Positions 41,381 to 50,058 of a DNA stretch of 64,000 nucleotides are shown here, in pieces; within the stretch, counting starts at the first letter, position 1; each line of letters begins with the position of its first letter. Source of the DNA: Streptomyces sp. SJL17-4. GTDB taxonomy: Bacteria > Actinomycetota > Actinomycetes > Streptomycetales > Streptomycetaceae. A program made the position numbers and the translations under genes. The notes beneath the pieces were generated by a model that did not search any database, was not told where the DNA came from, and saw nothing but the letters and a program-made list of their open reading frames with translations. Where the stretch lies: the NCBI RefSeq assembly GCF_036826855.1, contig NZ_CP104578.1, positions 6,111,501 through 6,175,500 on the forward strand, written 5' to 3'.

Positions 41381-41875
41381 GTGAAGATCGAATCCGTCGC
41401 CACCGAGCGGCTCCTGCTCCATCCGATGACCGTTGCCGAGGCCGAGCGCGTCGTCGCCCGGGAACCCGGGGCCGGGGAGCTGTGGGAAGAGGGGTATCCC
41501 GGCGACGGGGACGTCCGCTCGGCCACCGGGTTTCTGCGGGGGGTCGCCGAGCGCGGTGACCCGGGGGTGTTCCGGGTGTACGGGATACGGCTCGCGGAGA
41601 CCGGGGTCACCGTCGGGGGGATCGGGTTCCACGGGCCGCCCGACGAGATCGGGGTCGCCACCGTGGGGTACGGGCTCGTGCCTGCCGCGCGCGGCAAGGG
41701 GTACGCCTCCGAGGCGCTTCGGGCGCTCCTCGAGATCGCCCGGCGGGCCGGTATCTCCGGCGTGAAGGGCGACGCCGACCTGGACAATCCGGCGTCCCAT
41801 CGGGTGATGGAGGCCGCCGGGATGCCGTGCGTGGCGGAGGACGAGCAGCTCCGGCACTTCTACGTGGGGTTCTAG
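41381..41875 (+). CDS. GNAT-family N-acetyltransferase
   Basis: A 164-residue acetyltransferase of the RimJ/RimL-like group. ATERLLLHPMTVAEAERVV is the usual start; GVTVGGIGFHGPPDEIGVATVGYGLVPAARGKGYASEALRALLE contains the acetyl-CoA-binding motif (R-G-K-G-Y/A), and NPASHRVMEAAGM is the family's C-terminal motif. GTG start at 41381. It would follow glnA2 directly if the insertion were removed. Substrate unknown. Confidence 0.88.
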   Translation: MKIESVATERLLLHPMTVAEAERVVAREPGAGELWEEGYPGDGDVRSATGFLRGVAERGDPGVFRVYGIRLAETGVTVGGIGFHGPPDEIGVATVGYGLVPAARGKGYASEALRALLEIARRAGISGVKGDADLDNPASHRVMEAAGMPCVAEDEQLRHFYVGF

Positions 41876-41924
41876 GCGGGGTCTTCCCAGGTGTGACGGG
41901 CCGTCCGCGCTAGCGTCGGGTTCC

Positions 41925-42614
41925 ATGCCGGAACCCCGTCCCCGCGTCTGGTACGCCGCCTACGGCTCCAACATGCATGCCGACCGCCTCGGTTGCTATC
42001 TCGCCGGCGGCCGGCCGGCCGGGGGCGCGCGGGAGTTTCCCGGGTGCCGGGACCCGCGGGGCCCCGACCGGTCCGTGGCCGTCGAGCTGGCCGGGCAGGT
42101 GTACTTCGCGACCGAGTCGGTCGTGTGGACCGGCGGCCGGGCGTTCTACGACCCGGACGCGGACGGCACCGCGTGGGGTGTCGCGCACCTGCTGACCGCC
42201 GGTCAGTTCTCCGACATCGCCGCGCAGGAGATGTACCGGGAGCCCGGCGCCGACCTCGATCTGACCGAGGTCCTCGCCACCGGCCGCTGCGCGCTCGGTC
42301 CCGGACGGTACGAGACCCTCGTCTGCCCGGGACGCATCGACGGCTTCCCCGTGCTCACCCTCACCGCGCCCTGGCCGATGCCGCCGGCGGACGGGCTCAG
42401 CCCGCCCTCCGCGGCCTATCTGCGGCATCTTGCGGCGGGGCTCCACGAGGCCGGGGCGTGGCGGCCCGCCGAGGTGGCCGACTATCTCGCCTCCCGGCCC
42501 GGCGCGGCGGGGCACTGGACGCCGGAGGACGTGGCCGCCGTCAGCGCTCCGAGAGCTCCGACGGCGCCTCCTGGACCATCCAGCCGTTCCCGTCCGGGTC
42601 GTCGAAGGTCATGA
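41925..42614 (+). CDS. Gamma-glutamylcyclotransferase-like fold protein
   Basis: A 229-residue protein. WYAAYGSNMHADRLGCYLAGG is the YGSN phosphate/substrate-binding motif of the gamma-glutamylcyclotransferase-like (BtrG/GGCT) fold; GRAFYDPDADGTAWGVAHLLTAGQF resembles the later fold elements, although the usual catalytic Glu is not obvious. In Streptomyces such proteins are often misnamed histone deacetylase. The last about 25 codons run over the end of the convergent VOC gene and are arginine-rich, so the native stop could once have been earlier. Function not certain. Confidence 0.7.
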   Translation: MPEPRPRVWYAAYGSNMHADRLGCYLAGGRPAGGAREFPGCRDPRGPDRSVAVELAGQVYFATESVVWTGGRAFYDPDADGTAWGVAHLLTAGQFSDIAAQEMYREPGADLDLTEVLATGRCALGPGRYETLVCPGRIDGFPVLTLTAPWPMPPADGLSPPSAAYLRHLAAGLHEAGAWRPAEVADYLASRPGAAGHWTPEDVAAVSAPRAPTAPPGPSSRSRPGRRRS

Positions 42615-42972
42615 AGGCGTTCCACGTGCCGCCCTTGCCGGCCTCCCAGCCCTTCTCGCCCACGTGCTGGATCTCCGAGACCTCCACCCCGCGCCCGACG
42701 AACTCCGCCCGGGCCGCCTCGATGTCCGTCACGCAGAACTGCAGGCCCTGGAGGGTGCCCGGGGCCATCTCCTTCGTGCCCGGCATCGGCGGCATCCCGC
42801 TCAGCAGCGCGAGCGAACAGCGCGAGCCCGGCGGTGTCAGCTGGACGATGCGCACGCCCGGGGCCACCGCGTCGTCCAGGTCGACGGTGAAGCCGCACTT
42901 CCCGGCGTAGAACTCCTTCGCCCGGTCCAGGTCGGTGACGGGGACCGGGACGACTTCCAGTGTCCAGTTCAC
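42541..42972 (-). CDS. VOC-family (glyoxalase-fold) protein
   Basis: A 143-residue single-domain VOC protein. It starts VNWTLEVVPVPVTDLDRAKEFY, with GVRIVQLTPPGSRCSLALL, LQGLQFCVTDIEAARAEFVGRGV and FMTFDDPDGNGWMVQEAP, the last carrying the DPDGN motif and potential metal-binding residues. GTG start at 42972. It is 11 bases after the PPOX gene on the same strand, in an apparent two-gene operon. It could be a lyase, dioxygenase or resistance protein; substrate unknown. Its end overlaps the GGCT-like gene by 74 bases. Confidence 0.85.
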   Translation of the reverse strand: MNWTLEVVPVPVTDLDRAKEFYAGKCGFTVDLDDAVAPGVRIVQLTPPGSRCSLALLSGMPPMPGTKEMAPGTLQGLQFCVTDIEAARAEFVGRGVEVSEIQHVGEKGWEAGKGGTWNAFMTFDDPDGNGWMVQEAPSELSER

Positions 42973-42983
42973 GGGGGCTCTCC

Positions 42984-43493
42984 TCAGAAACGCCAGCGGG
43001 TCTGTCCGAACGGGTCGCCCTTGGTGAAGCCGAAGGCCGTGCGAGGCGCGACCGCGAACACCAGGGCCGTACCACCGTCCCCCCGGAACGCCCCGTCGCG
43101 CACCTCGAAACGCCAGTCCTCGCCGTACTTCTCCACCCATGCCCCGGCGAGCGCCGCCAGCCGGTCCTCGTCCGTCACCCGCGCCGCCTCGCCCTCGACC
43201 ACGAGGTCGAAGCCCTCACCGAGCGCGGGCGTGCCCGTCGTCAGGACCACCGAGGTGTTGCCCTCCAGATTGCGGGCCTTGCGCTCGTCCGGGCCCGTGC
43301 AGAAGTGGAGCGCGCCCTCCGACCAGACGGCGATCAGTGGCGTCACATGGGGGCGGCCGTCGGGGCGTACGGTCGTCAGCCAGAAGACCTCGGCCGCCGC
43401 GAGCCGCTCCTCGGCCTCGGACCAGGGGACCGGGCCCGCCTTGTCGTCGCTGTACCGGGGGTCGAGTACCGTCTGTGGGCTCTGCGGGTTCAT
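42984..43493 (-). CDS. Pyridoxamine 5'-phosphate oxidase-fold protein
   Basis: A 169-residue flavin-reductase-like split-barrel protein. VFWLTTVRPDGRPHVTPLIAVWSEGALHFCTGPDERKARNLEGN is the classical start of PPOX/F420-binding (FDOR) proteins, and GFDLVVEGEAARVTDE follows. The ATG at 43493 is chosen over an upstream ATG since AAGGGACC precedes it. It may bind FMN or F420; Streptomyces uses both. The VOC gene follows 11 bases later. Confidence 0.85.
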   Translation of the reverse strand: MNPQSPQTVLDPRYSDDKAGPVPWSEAEERLAAAEVFWLTTVRPDGRPHVTPLIAVWSEGALHFCTGPDERKARNLEGNTSVVLTTGTPALGEGFDLVVEGEAARVTDEDRLAALAGAWVEKYGEDWRFEVRDGAFRGDGGTALVFAVAPRTAFGFTKGDPFGQTRWRF

Positions 43494-43642
43494 CGCCGGT
43501 CCCTTCGTCGTCTGCTCCGCTGCGTGCGCGTTCACAGCGTTCACAGGTGACGACCGGACCGGCCCCCGAAACTCATCGGCCCGCCGAAACTCAGCGGCCC
43601 CCGAGACTCAGCGCGAGCCGCGGCTCAGCCGTCCGCCGCGGC

Positions 43643-45871
43643 TCACTCCGCCGCCGCCGTCGCGACTCCCCGCCCGGCCGGCACGCCACGCTCCGCCGGC
43701 GTCCAGTGCAGACGGCCGTCCAGGCCGATCGCCGCCACCCCGTCCGTCCCCGCGTCCGGCGCCCCCGCGAACAGGAACTTCTCCAGCTTCCACGCCGGCC
43801 CCGCCGCCCCCGTCCTGCCGTGCGGTGCCGTCGCCAGGAAACCGGTCCGGGACCGGACCGCCAGGAGCCCGTCGCCGCCGCTCACCGGGCCGAAGCCCGC
43901 CACTCCGCCGGGCAGCTCCGTGAACGGGGACACCGGGCCGGCGCCCGAGAAGTCGGCGCTGCGCAGATCGCCGGAGGCCGGCTTGCGGAACCAGAGCCGT
44001 ACGCCGTCGCCGTTCGGCGCCGGGGTCGCGCTCAGGGCCAGGGTCGTCGGCGGGAGCGCGGTCAGCGCCGGACCCGTGAGGGGCCCGCCGGGCACGTGCT
44101 GCGCCCAGACGAGAACGGTCTGCGCGGTGCTCGCGAAGACGTACCCCCGGCCCTTCCCGTCCGTCGCCGCGACCGGGTCGCCGACCACCTCCACGCCGCC
44201 GAGCACCCGCCACGGCCCCCAGACCCCGTCCGTACGCTGCTCGCGGGCCGTCAGACGGCGCAGGCTGTCGCGCAGGACCAGGGTCGCGCGGCCGTCGGCG
44301 CCCACGGTCACGGCGGGCGCGCTGATGTCCGAGGTGCCGGCCGCGTCGTTCCGCTCGGGCGTGCCGAGCGAGCGCCACGGGCCGAAAGCGGCGCCGGGCG
44401 CCGTCTGCTCGGTGGTCACGACCTCGCGGCGGTAGCCGGCCGGGCCGCCCGCGAGGAGCGTCCGGGTGCCGTAGACCGCGATGCGGCCGTCGGGCAGCGA
44501 CACCGACGTGACCCCGCTGTCCATGCCTCCGCCGGGCAGCAGCGTCGGGCCGCGCCACGCGCCGCCGTCGGCCGGCTTCCGCCAGGCCGCGAGCTGTCCG
44601 TCGAGGACGGAGAAGGCGTGCAGCCCGCCGGCCCGGTCCGGCTGCACCCAGGAGGTGGAGGTGCCCCGGGCGTACCGTACGGTCGCGGTCCAGCCGCGTC
44701 CGGCGGGACGCGCGGCCACCTTCAGGTCGCCGCAGCCGGCGGGCGTCCCGCAGTCGTTGACGCCGTCCAGCCAGGCGTAGGTCTTCAGGGTCTTCAGCTT
44801 GGCGCCCGCCGTCTCGGGGTCGAGCGTGTGCGGCAGGACGCTGGTGGGGTAGCCGAGGTAGTTCTGCACGCCGATGCGCGGGCGTCCGGGCAGCTCCGCG
44901 TACCGGGCGAGCGCGGCCTGGGTGAACCTCGCGCCGTACAGGTGGTCCTGGTGGTCGCGGATCTTCCCGGTCTTCGGGTCGGTGCCGGGGCTCGGGTCCT
45001 GCATCCGGACGAAGGTCGGCCGGAACCGGTCGAGCAGCCCGGCGATCGTCGCCACGACCTCGTCCTTCGTGTACCTGAAGTCGGCGGCGACCGGGGTGCC
45101 CGAGGAGCGCTGCGACTCCAGCGTGTCGATCAGTCCGTGCCAGAGGCCGTTCAGGCTGTGCGGGCGGTAGTGGTTGGTCGACCCCGCCTCGCGTATCTGC
45201 AGCCACACCAGTGTGACCTTCGGGTCGGCGCGCAGCGTGTCCAGCTCGGCCAGCCCGCCGCCGGCCGTGGGGATCGCCACCCGGTCCCAGGGGCTGGTCC
45301 GGCTGCCCGTCGCCATCTCGGAGTACGCGGCACGTATGCCGTTCTGCCGGGCCTCGGCGTAGCCCGCCTTGTCGGCCTTGGCGGCGGCGGCGTCGCGGGG
45401 GCGCGCGTTGACGCCGTCGGACTCACCGGCCGTCAGATAGACCGCGGCCAGCGGGGTGCCCGAGCGGATGGTCTGGGATATGTCCGGGTTCATGAAGAAC
45501 AGGTCGTCGTCCGGGTGCGCCACGATCTGCATGACCGAGGCGGCGGAGTTCGCCCTGGGCGCGCCGGACGCCGGGGAGTACGGGGTCCGTCCGGGCTCCC
45601 CGGGCGGCGCGGCCGGGTCCCGGGAGTCCCGGTCCTGGGAGTCCGGGCCGTCGGCCATGGGGACCGGCGAGGGGGCCGTGGCCCGGGGCGTGGCCGGGGC
45701 CCGGGTCGCGGGCACCGTCACGTCCGGCGTCGCCGACTGCGCCGCGGCCGTCTTCGGCGCACCGGTCACCGACAGGAGTCCGGCGAAGGTGCCGCCCACC
45801 AGGACGGCCGTGACCGCGGTGGAGACGACTCCGCGGCGGGACAGGGAGAGACGACGGGGGCGTACGGGCAT
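43643..45871 (-). CDS. PIG-L family deacetylase fused to a beta-propeller-like domain, exported
   Basis: A 742-residue secreted protein. The N-terminus RPRRLSLSRRGVVSTAVTAVL is a twin-arginine-like signal followed by a disordered Pro/Ala stretch. The PIG-L N-acetyl-sugar deacetylase domain (residues about 105-345) has the metal motif AHPDDDLFF and HQDHLYGARF. From residue 380 the protein has a series of repeats (WVQPDRAGGLHAFSVLDGQLAAWR, GRIAVYGTRTLLA, GRATLVLRDSLRRLTARE, GVWGPWRVLGGV) that look like a five- or six-bladed propeller. Probably acts on cell-wall or glycan amino sugars outside the cell. The ATG at 45871 is preferred to one at 46090. Confidence 0.88.
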   Translation of the reverse strand: MPVRPRRLSLSRRGVVSTAVTAVLVGGTFAGLLSVTGAPKTAAAQSATPDVTVPATRAPATPRATAPSPVPMADGPDSQDRDSRDPAAPPGEPGRTPYSPASGAPRANSAASVMQIVAHPDDDLFFMNPDISQTIRSGTPLAAVYLTAGESDGVNARPRDAAAAKADKAGYAEARQNGIRAAYSEMATGSRTSPWDRVAIPTAGGGLAELDTLRADPKVTLVWLQIREAGSTNHYRPHSLNGLWHGLIDTLESQRSSGTPVAADFRYTKDEVVATIAGLLDRFRPTFVRMQDPSPGTDPKTGKIRDHQDHLYGARFTQAALARYAELPGRPRIGVQNYLGYPTSVLPHTLDPETAGAKLKTLKTYAWLDGVNDCGTPAGCGDLKVAARPAGRGWTATVRYARGTSTSWVQPDRAGGLHAFSVLDGQLAAWRKPADGGAWRGPTLLPGGGMDSGVTSVSLPDGRIAVYGTRTLLAGGPAGYRREVVTTEQTAPGAAFGPWRSLGTPERNDAAGTSDISAPAVTVGADGRATLVLRDSLRRLTAREQRTDGVWGPWRVLGGVEVVGDPVAATDGKGRGYVFASTAQTVLVWAQHVPGGPLTGPALTALPPTTLALSATPAPNGDGVRLWFRKPASGDLRSADFSGAGPVSPFTELPGGVAGFGPVSGGDGLLAVRSRTGFLATAPHGRTGAAGPAWKLEKFLFAGAPDAGTDGVAAIGLDGRLHWTPAERGVPAGRGVATAAAE

Positions 45872-46274
45872 GGTCGGCGGCGCGCTTTCAACAGGTCGGG
45901 CGGGTGGATCGGTCCCCGTGCTCGCGCACGGGTGCGGTCCCGCGCTGGCGTACGGGGTCGCGTCAGGGGTCGCCTGATCGGGCTCGGGCAGGCGGGGTGG
46001 TCCCGCACATGCGTTCGGGTCCGCGTCAGGGTCGCTTCGGCGGGTTCGGGCAGGCGGGAGTGGTCCGCCCCCAGCAAGACGGACTTTCAAGGAATACGGT
46101 TCATCGGCCTCGAAAAGCCATCGATGTGCGGGACATCACGTGTGATCCGCTGCGAACCGAAGGCCTGAACGCCCCCGTCTCCCGCTCCGGATAGGCTCGA
46201 TCCGCCCGGGTTCCGACCCCGGGGTGAGCCCTGGGGTCGACCCCGGGGCGGACCTGCTCGGAGGGAGCGGCGGA
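45872..46274. other. 403-bp spacer upstream of glnE with imperfect repeats
   Basis: Between the divergent PIG-L and glnE genes. Two imperfect direct repeats of about 52 bp occur near 45957 and 46019 (both contain CGGGCAGGCGGG). Near 46215, GACCCCGGGG is present twice in 30 bases, separated by GCCCTGGGGTC, which can pair with it: a possible attenuator or hairpin before glnE. No credible gene. Confidence 0.6.
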
Positions 46275-49262
46275 ATGACGGTGCCGGGACGCAGGAGCAG
46301 CACGTTCTCACGTCTGCTGCGGCACGGATTCACCGACCCGTCGGGGGCCGAGCGGCTCCTGGACGTGCCCGAGCTGTCCACGCTGCGCGGCGACTCCGTC
46401 CTCCTCGACGCCCTCGGCGCGACCGCCGACCCCGACCTCGCCCTGCGTGGTCTCGTCCGTCTCGTCGAGGCGCAGCCCGAGACCGAGCGGCAGACCTTCA
46501 CGACCACCCTGCTCGCGGCCAAGCCGTTCCGGGACCGGCTCCTCGGGGTGCTCGGCGCCTCCGAGGCGCTCGCCGACCACCTGGCCCGGCACCCGCGCGA
46601 CTGGGAGTCCCTCGTCACGTACGAGGCCACCGACCTGCACCCGGGGGTCGCCGAGTTCGAGCACGGTCTCGCCGAGGCCGTCGACGCGGTCTCGCTGCGG
46701 GTCGCCTACCGCAGGTGCCTGATGGCCATAGCGGCCCGTGACGTGTGCGGCACCATCGACGTCGCCGAGACCGCCGCCGAGCTCGCCGACCTGGCGACGG
46801 CGACCCTGCGCGCCGCCCTCGCCATCGCCCGCACCGCCGCGCCCGCCGACGCCGCCATGTGCCGGCTCGCCGTGATCGCCATGGGCAAGTGCGGCGGCCA
46901 CGAGCTCAACTACGTCTCCGACGTGGACGTGATCTTCGTGGGGGAGCCCACGGAGGGCGCCGACGAGGGCAAGGCGATGCAGGCCGCGACCCGGCTCGCC
47001 TCGCACCTCATGCGGATCTGCTCGGAGACCACCGTCGAGGGCACGATCTGGCCGGTCGACGCCAATCTGCGCCCCGAGGGCCGCAACGGCCCCCTCGTCC
47101 GTACGCTCTCCTCCCACCTCGCGTACTACCAGCGCTGGGCCAAGACCTGGGAGTTCCAGGCGCTGCTCAAGGCGCGCGCGGTGGCCGGGGACCCGGAGCT
47201 CGGCGCCCAGTACATCGACGCCGTCTCCCCGCTCGTGTGGCAGGCCGCCGAGCGCGAGAACTTCGTCCCCGACGTGCAGAAGATGCGGCGCCGGGTCGTC
47301 GACAACATCCCCGCCGCCCAGGTCGACCGCGAGCTCAAGCTCGGCCCCGGCGGCCTCCGCGACGTCGAGTTCGCCGTCCAGCTCCTCCAGCTCGTGCACG
47401 GCCGCAGCGACGCCGGACTGCACAGCGGCACCACCCTCGACGCGCTCGCCGCCCTCGCCGCCGGCGGCTACGTCGGCCGGGCCGACGCCGCCCAGCTCGA
47501 CGAGGCCTACCGCTTCCTGCGGGCCATGGAGCACCGCATCCAGCTGTACCGGCTGCGCCGCACCCACCTCGTCCCCGAGGACGAGGCCGACCTGCGGCGC
47601 CTCGGCCGTTCGCTCGGACTGCGCACCGATCCGGTCGCCGAGCTGAACAAGACGTGGAAGCGGCACGCGGCCGTCGTCCGCCGCCTCCACGAGAAGATCT
47701 TCTACCGGCCGCTCCTCGACGCCGTCGCCCAGCTCGCCCCCGGCGAGATCCGGCTCAGCCCGAAGGCCGCGGGACAGCGGCTCGAAGCACTGGGGTACGA
47801 GGACCCCGCCGCCGCCCTGCGCCACCTGGAGGCCCTCGCCTCCGGGGTCAGCCGCAAGGCCGCGATCCAGCGGACGCTGCTCCCGGTGCTGCTCGGCTGG
47901 TTCGCGGACTCGGCCGACCCGGACGCCGGCCTGCTCGGCTTCCGCAAGGTCTCCGACGCCCTCGGCAAGACCCCCTGGTACCTGCGGCTGCTCCGCGACG
48001 AGGGCGCCGCCGCCGAGAACCTCGCCCGGGTCCTCTCCGCCGGACGCCTCGCCCCCGACCTGCTGCTGCGTGCCCCCGAGGCGGTGGCGCTGCTCGGCGA
48101 CCCGGAGGGCCTCAGGCCGCGCGGCCGGGACCACCTGGAGCAGGAGGTCCTGGCGGCGGTGGGCCGCGCGTCCGACGCCGAGCAGGCCGTCGCGGCGGCC
48201 CGCGGGGTGCGCCGCAGGGAACTGTTCCGGACCGCCGCGGCCGATCTCATCCGCTCGTACGGCACCGAGGACAGCCCCCGCGAGCCCGACCCGGGCGCCC
48301 TGGTCGACCAGGTGGGGGAGGCCGTCACCGACCTCAACGCGGCGACGATCGCGGGCGCCCTGCGGGCCGCCGTCCGCGCCGAGTGGGGCGACGAACTGCC
48401 CACCCGGTTCGCCGTCATCGGCATGGGCCGCTTCGGTGGTCACGAGCTGGGGTACGGCTCCGACGCCGACGTCCTGTTCGTGCACGAGCCGCGCGAGGGC
48501 GTCGACGAGCAGGACGCGGCCAAGGCCGCGAACAAGGTGGTCGCCGAGATGCGCCGACTGCTCCAGCTCCCCACCGCCGACCCGCCGTTGCTGATCGACG
48601 CGGACCTCAGACCGGAGGGCAAGAGCGGCCCCCTGGTCCGCACCCTGAAGTCGTACGCCGCCTACTACCACCGCTGGTCCCTCGTCTGGGAGAGCCAGGC
48701 GCTGCTGCGCGCCGAACCCATCGCGGGCGACCGCGAGTTGGGTGACCGGTTCATCGAACTCGTCGACCCGCTGCGCTATCCGGCCGAGGGCCTCGGCGAG
48801 GACGCCGTCCGCGAGATCCGCCGCCTCAAGGCCCGGATGGAGTCCGAGCGGCTGCCGCGCGGCGCCGACCCGACCCTCCACGCCAAGCTGGGGCGCGGTG
48901 GCCTGAGCGACGTCGAGTGGACGGTCCAGCTGCTCCAGATGAGGCACGGCTGGGTGGAACCGGGGCTGCGGACGACCCGTACCCGCGAGGCGCTCGGGGC
49001 GGCCCACGCGGCCGGCCTCCTCCCGACGGAGGAGGCGCAGACCCTGGACGAGGCCTGGGTCCTCGCCACCCGCGTCCGCAACGCGGTGATGCTGGTCCGC
49101 GGCCGGCCCGGCGACACCTTCCCCTCGGACCCGCGCGAACTCGCGGCGGTCGGACGGTACTTGGGGTACGAGTCCGGCCACGTCGGCGAGATGGTCGACG
49201 ACTACCGGCGGATCACGCGGCGGGCCAGGGCGGTCGTCGAGGAGCTGTTCTACGGGGCGTAG
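46275..49262 (+). CDS. glnE: Bifunctional glutamine synthetase adenylyltransferase/adenylyl-removing enzyme
   Basis: A 995-residue cytoplasmic regulatory enzyme. Both nucleotidyltransferase domains are intact: residues about 200-220 with AMGKCGGHELNYVSDVDVIF and residues 715-735 with GMGRFGGHELGYGSDADVLF. Each is followed by the GlnD_UR_UTase-like helical domain (GGLRDVEFAVQLLQLVHG; GGLSDVEWTVQLLQMRHG). It adds or removes AMP on GlnA1 in response to nitrogen status; GlnA1 lies outside this window, and the neighbouring GlnA2 lacks the target Tyr motif. ATG at 46275 with GGAGGGAG upstream. The last codons (EELFYGA) lie in a 31-bp triplicated repeat. Confidence 0.95.
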   Translation: MTVPGRRSSTFSRLLRHGFTDPSGAERLLDVPELSTLRGDSVLLDALGATADPDLALRGLVRLVEAQPETERQTFTTTLLAAKPFRDRLLGVLGASEALADHLARHPRDWESLVTYEATDLHPGVAEFEHGLAEAVDAVSLRVAYRRCLMAIAARDVCGTIDVAETAAELADLATATLRAALAIARTAAPADAAMCRLAVIAMGKCGGHELNYVSDVDVIFVGEPTEGADEGKAMQAATRLASHLMRICSETTVEGTIWPVDANLRPEGRNGPLVRTLSSHLAYYQRWAKTWEFQALLKARAVAGDPELGAQYIDAVSPLVWQAAERENFVPDVQKMRRRVVDNIPAAQVDRELKLGPGGLRDVEFAVQLLQLVHGRSDAGLHSGTTLDALAALAAGGYVGRADAAQLDEAYRFLRAMEHRIQLYRLRRTHLVPEDEADLRRLGRSLGLRTDPVAELNKTWKRHAAVVRRLHEKIFYRPLLDAVAQLAPGEIRLSPKAAGQRLEALGYEDPAAALRHLEALASGVSRKAAIQRTLLPVLLGWFADSADPDAGLLGFRKVSDALGKTPWYLRLLRDEGAAAENLARVLSAGRLAPDLLLRAPEAVALLGDPEGLRPRGRDHLEQEVLAAVGRASDAEQAVAAARGVRRRELFRTAAADLIRSYGTEDSPREPDPGALVDQVGEAVTDLNAATIAGALRAAVRAEWGDELPTRFAVIGMGRFGGHELGYGSDADVLFVHEPREGVDEQDAAKAANKVVAEMRRLLQLPTADPPLLIDADLRPEGKSGPLVRTLKSYAAYYHRWSLVWESQALLRAEPIAGDRELGDRFIELVDPLRYPAEGLGEDAVREIRRLKARMESERLPRGADPTLHAKLGRGGLSDVEWTVQLLQMRHGWVEPGLRTTRTREALGAAHAAGLLPTEEAQTLDEAWVLATRVRNAVMLVRGRPGDTFPSDPRELAAVGRYLGYESGHVGEMVDDYRRITRRARAVVEELFYGA

Positions 49263-49331
49263 GTCCGACGGGGGGCTGTTCTACGGGGCGTAGGTCCGCC
49301 GAGGAGCTGTTCTACGGGGCGTACGCCCCAC
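49239..49331. repeat. 31-bp triplication at the end of glnE
   Basis: Units at 49239-49269, 49270-49300 and 49301-49331 share GCTGTTCTACGGGGCGTA. Unit 1 is the native glnE end, including its TAG. Unit 2 repeats the stop. Unit 3 is cut by the last codons of the convergent TetR gene, which read YAP-stop on the opposite strand. Confidence 0.95.
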
Positions 49332-49959
49332 GGGGGTCCGTGCGGGTCACCGACCCGTCCGGCATGCCCCGGATGTGGGTCAGATAGCCGGCCAGGGCCA
49401 GTTCGAAGGCGGTGTCGGTGCGGCCGCCCTCGGGGAAGGCGGCGAGTGCCCGTGCGAGGCGCGGAGTCGCCGTGTCGTCGGCCAGCTCCCACATCGCCTC
49501 CGGGGCCGCCATGTCGAGGGCCGAGCCGAGGACCAGGTTCTCCAGGGCGATGATCACCGGCATCACGTCCGGCAGGGCGAAGCCCGCGTCGAGGAGGAGG
49601 GCGACCGCCTTCTCGTACTGCTCAAGGACCCTGGGTGCGCGCACGGGTGAGCCGGTGAGCAGCGGGATCGCCTTCGGGTGGGCGGCGAAGGCGGCCCGGT
49701 AGGAGCGTGCCCAGGCGGCGACGGCCGCGTCCCACGGCTGTCCGTCGAGGGTGCCGCCGTCGATGGCGGCACAGACCCGCTCCCGCAGGAGCTCCACGAT
49801 GCCGTCCCGGCCGTCCACATGGTGGTACACCGAGGCCGTCTGTACGCCGAGTCGCCGGGCGATCTGGGGGACGCTGAAGTCGCCCTGCTCGTCGACGAGT
49901 TCGAGCGCCGTGGTGGTGATGCGCACCCGGTCGAGCAGGGGCTTGTGCGGCCGGCCCAT
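49312..49959 (-). CDS. TetR/AcrR-family regulator
   Basis: A 215-residue regulator. The HTH region is LDRVRITTTALELVDEQGDFSVPQIARRLGVQTASVYHHVDGRDGIV; the C-terminal domain resembles TetR_C_1-type with PLLTGSPVRAPRVLEQYEKAVALLLDAGF. The extreme C-terminus DPRGAYAP is encoded by the third unit of the 31-bp repeat and therefore may be a recent change. It is divergent from an APC permease gene with a palindrome between, so it probably represses permease and amidohydrolase. Confidence 0.9.
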   Translation of the reverse strand: MGRPHKPLLDRVRITTTALELVDEQGDFSVPQIARRLGVQTASVYHHVDGRDGIVELLRERVCAAIDGGTLDGQPWDAAVAAWARSYRAAFAAHPKAIPLLTGSPVRAPRVLEQYEKAVALLLDAGFALPDVMPVIIALENLVLGSALDMAAPEAMWELADDTATPRLARALAAFPEGGRTDTAFELALAGYLTHIRGMPDGSVTRTDPRGAYAP

Positions 49960-50020
49960 TCACGTTCTCCCGCTGTTCAGCTCTTCCCGAATCGTTGGAC
50001 ACGAGGCTACATTGCGCCAA

Positions 50021-50035
50021 CCGAAAGCCTTTAGG
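50021..50035. promoter_or_regulatory. Imperfect palindrome in the TetR-permease divergent region
   Basis: CCGAAAGCCTTTAGG is symmetrical at six of seven positions each side of the centre. It is AT-richer than its surroundings and is 24 bases before the permease ATG, a candidate operator for the adjacent TetR protein. Confidence 0.4.
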
Positions 50036-50058
50036 TTTACGAGAAGGGCTTCTCCCGC

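Noticed and set aside
46308..49181. 957-residue minus-strand frame opposite glnE
   Set aside because: glnE has complete motifs on the plus strand; the antisense frame is Gly/Glu/Arg-rich with no domain.
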